From assembly GCF_024679095.1 (NCBI RefSeq), contig NW_026112149.1, positions 53,501 to 117,500 of the forward strand: a stretch of 64,000 nt of DNA. The letters are read 5' to 3'. The stretch is from Eriocheir sinensis. Its lineage: Eukaryota; Arthropoda; Malacostraca; Decapoda; Varunidae. The position numbers were made by a program, and so were the translations under genes. Within the stretch, counting starts at the first letter, position 1. Every line of letters starts with the position of its first letter. Below are positions 63,791 through 64,000 of this stretch, one piece after another. The notes beneath the pieces are model-generated. The model saw only the letters and a program-made list of their open reading frames with translations. It was not told the origin of the DNA and ran no database searches.

Positions 63791-64000
63791 CCAAATGGAT
63801 GTAAATGTAATTTCATCTCTTACGTACCATTCCCCCGCGCACAACAACATGTATTTCTACGCTTCGGGTTACGCTTTCGTGCTGTATTTTCTGGTGCTGT
63901 GTGGTTTTCTTACGCCGTGTGTCTTACTGGCTGTACGTTTGTAGTTAATGTGATCTTTTTTACTGTATTCTGCAGCTGCCTGTGGCTCGAACTGCAGCTG

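Noticed and set aside
63593..63850. Minus-strand 85-codon frame over the CpG-rich patch
   Set aside because: GC-rich DNA has few stops by chance; no splice sites or motif support it.

Overview
This window is animal nuclear DNA, most likely from a decapod crustacean (a crab or relative). The evidence is very dense di- and trinucleotide microsatellites (GA/CT, CA/GT, TA, ACT, AAT, AAC, GGA), several families of decayed non-LTR retrotransposons, tRNA-derived SINEs, and long stretches with no open coding sequence. The decapod assignment is an inference from overall character, not from a diagnostic gene. There is no bacterial or organellar content. Most long open frames are microsatellite translations or opposite-strand shadows.

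Host gene content is sparse. Three places look like host exons. One is a long minus-strand exon (6126-8268) encoding a hydrophilic protein built on about 40 near-identical decapeptides. The second is a small plus-strand exon (15421-15513) with strong splice sites and a length divisible by three. The third is a GC-rich plus-strand segment ending at a splice donor (about 46718-46849) next to a 65-bp satellite. A decayed minus-strand coding relic with a Cys-x-x-Cys motif lies at 17764-18290.

The rest is mobile and repetitive DNA. Three non-LTR groups recur: (A) a CR1/L2-like family whose 3' end carries TTATGTTC-type repeats (4.3, 23.1, 31.5 kb and several tails); (B) a CR1-like family with an SGNH esterase ORF1 and a CTATGTAAAT 3' repeat (5.4, 27.3, 34.0, 54.5 kb); (C) a jockey-like family with an APE endonuclease and a conserved 3' tail (18.8, 26.6, 28.9, 51.3, 53.8 kb plus many isolated tails). 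More diverged RT fragments lie at 20.2 and 25.1-26.5 kb. At least five SINE copies share a tRNA-like head and a roughly 300-bp body.

The most notable element is at 32829-41.9 kb: a Ty3/gypsy-type LTR retrotransposon with the order Gag, protease, integrase, reverse transcriptase, RNase H. Integrase ahead of reverse transcriptase is the hallmark of the Gmr1 group. Its Gag has a SCAN-like capsid region and a zinc knuckle, and its N-terminus has expanded into a 27-bp minisatellite encoding a charged coiled coil. A family-B LINE is inserted inside that minisatellite exactly in phase. Several catalytic and zinc-binding residues are lost, so this copy looks inactive.

From 44.2 to 50 kb tandem repeats dominate: a roughly 200-bp unit, a 65-bp satellite and a roughly 116-bp unit. 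From 50.3 to 54.5 kb SINE and LINE copies alternate with (TA)n tracts. From 58 to 61.4 kb a GT-rich minisatellite is bracketed by a direct duplication. The window ends in diverged tandem repeats and a CpG-rich patch at 63.6-63.8 kb.
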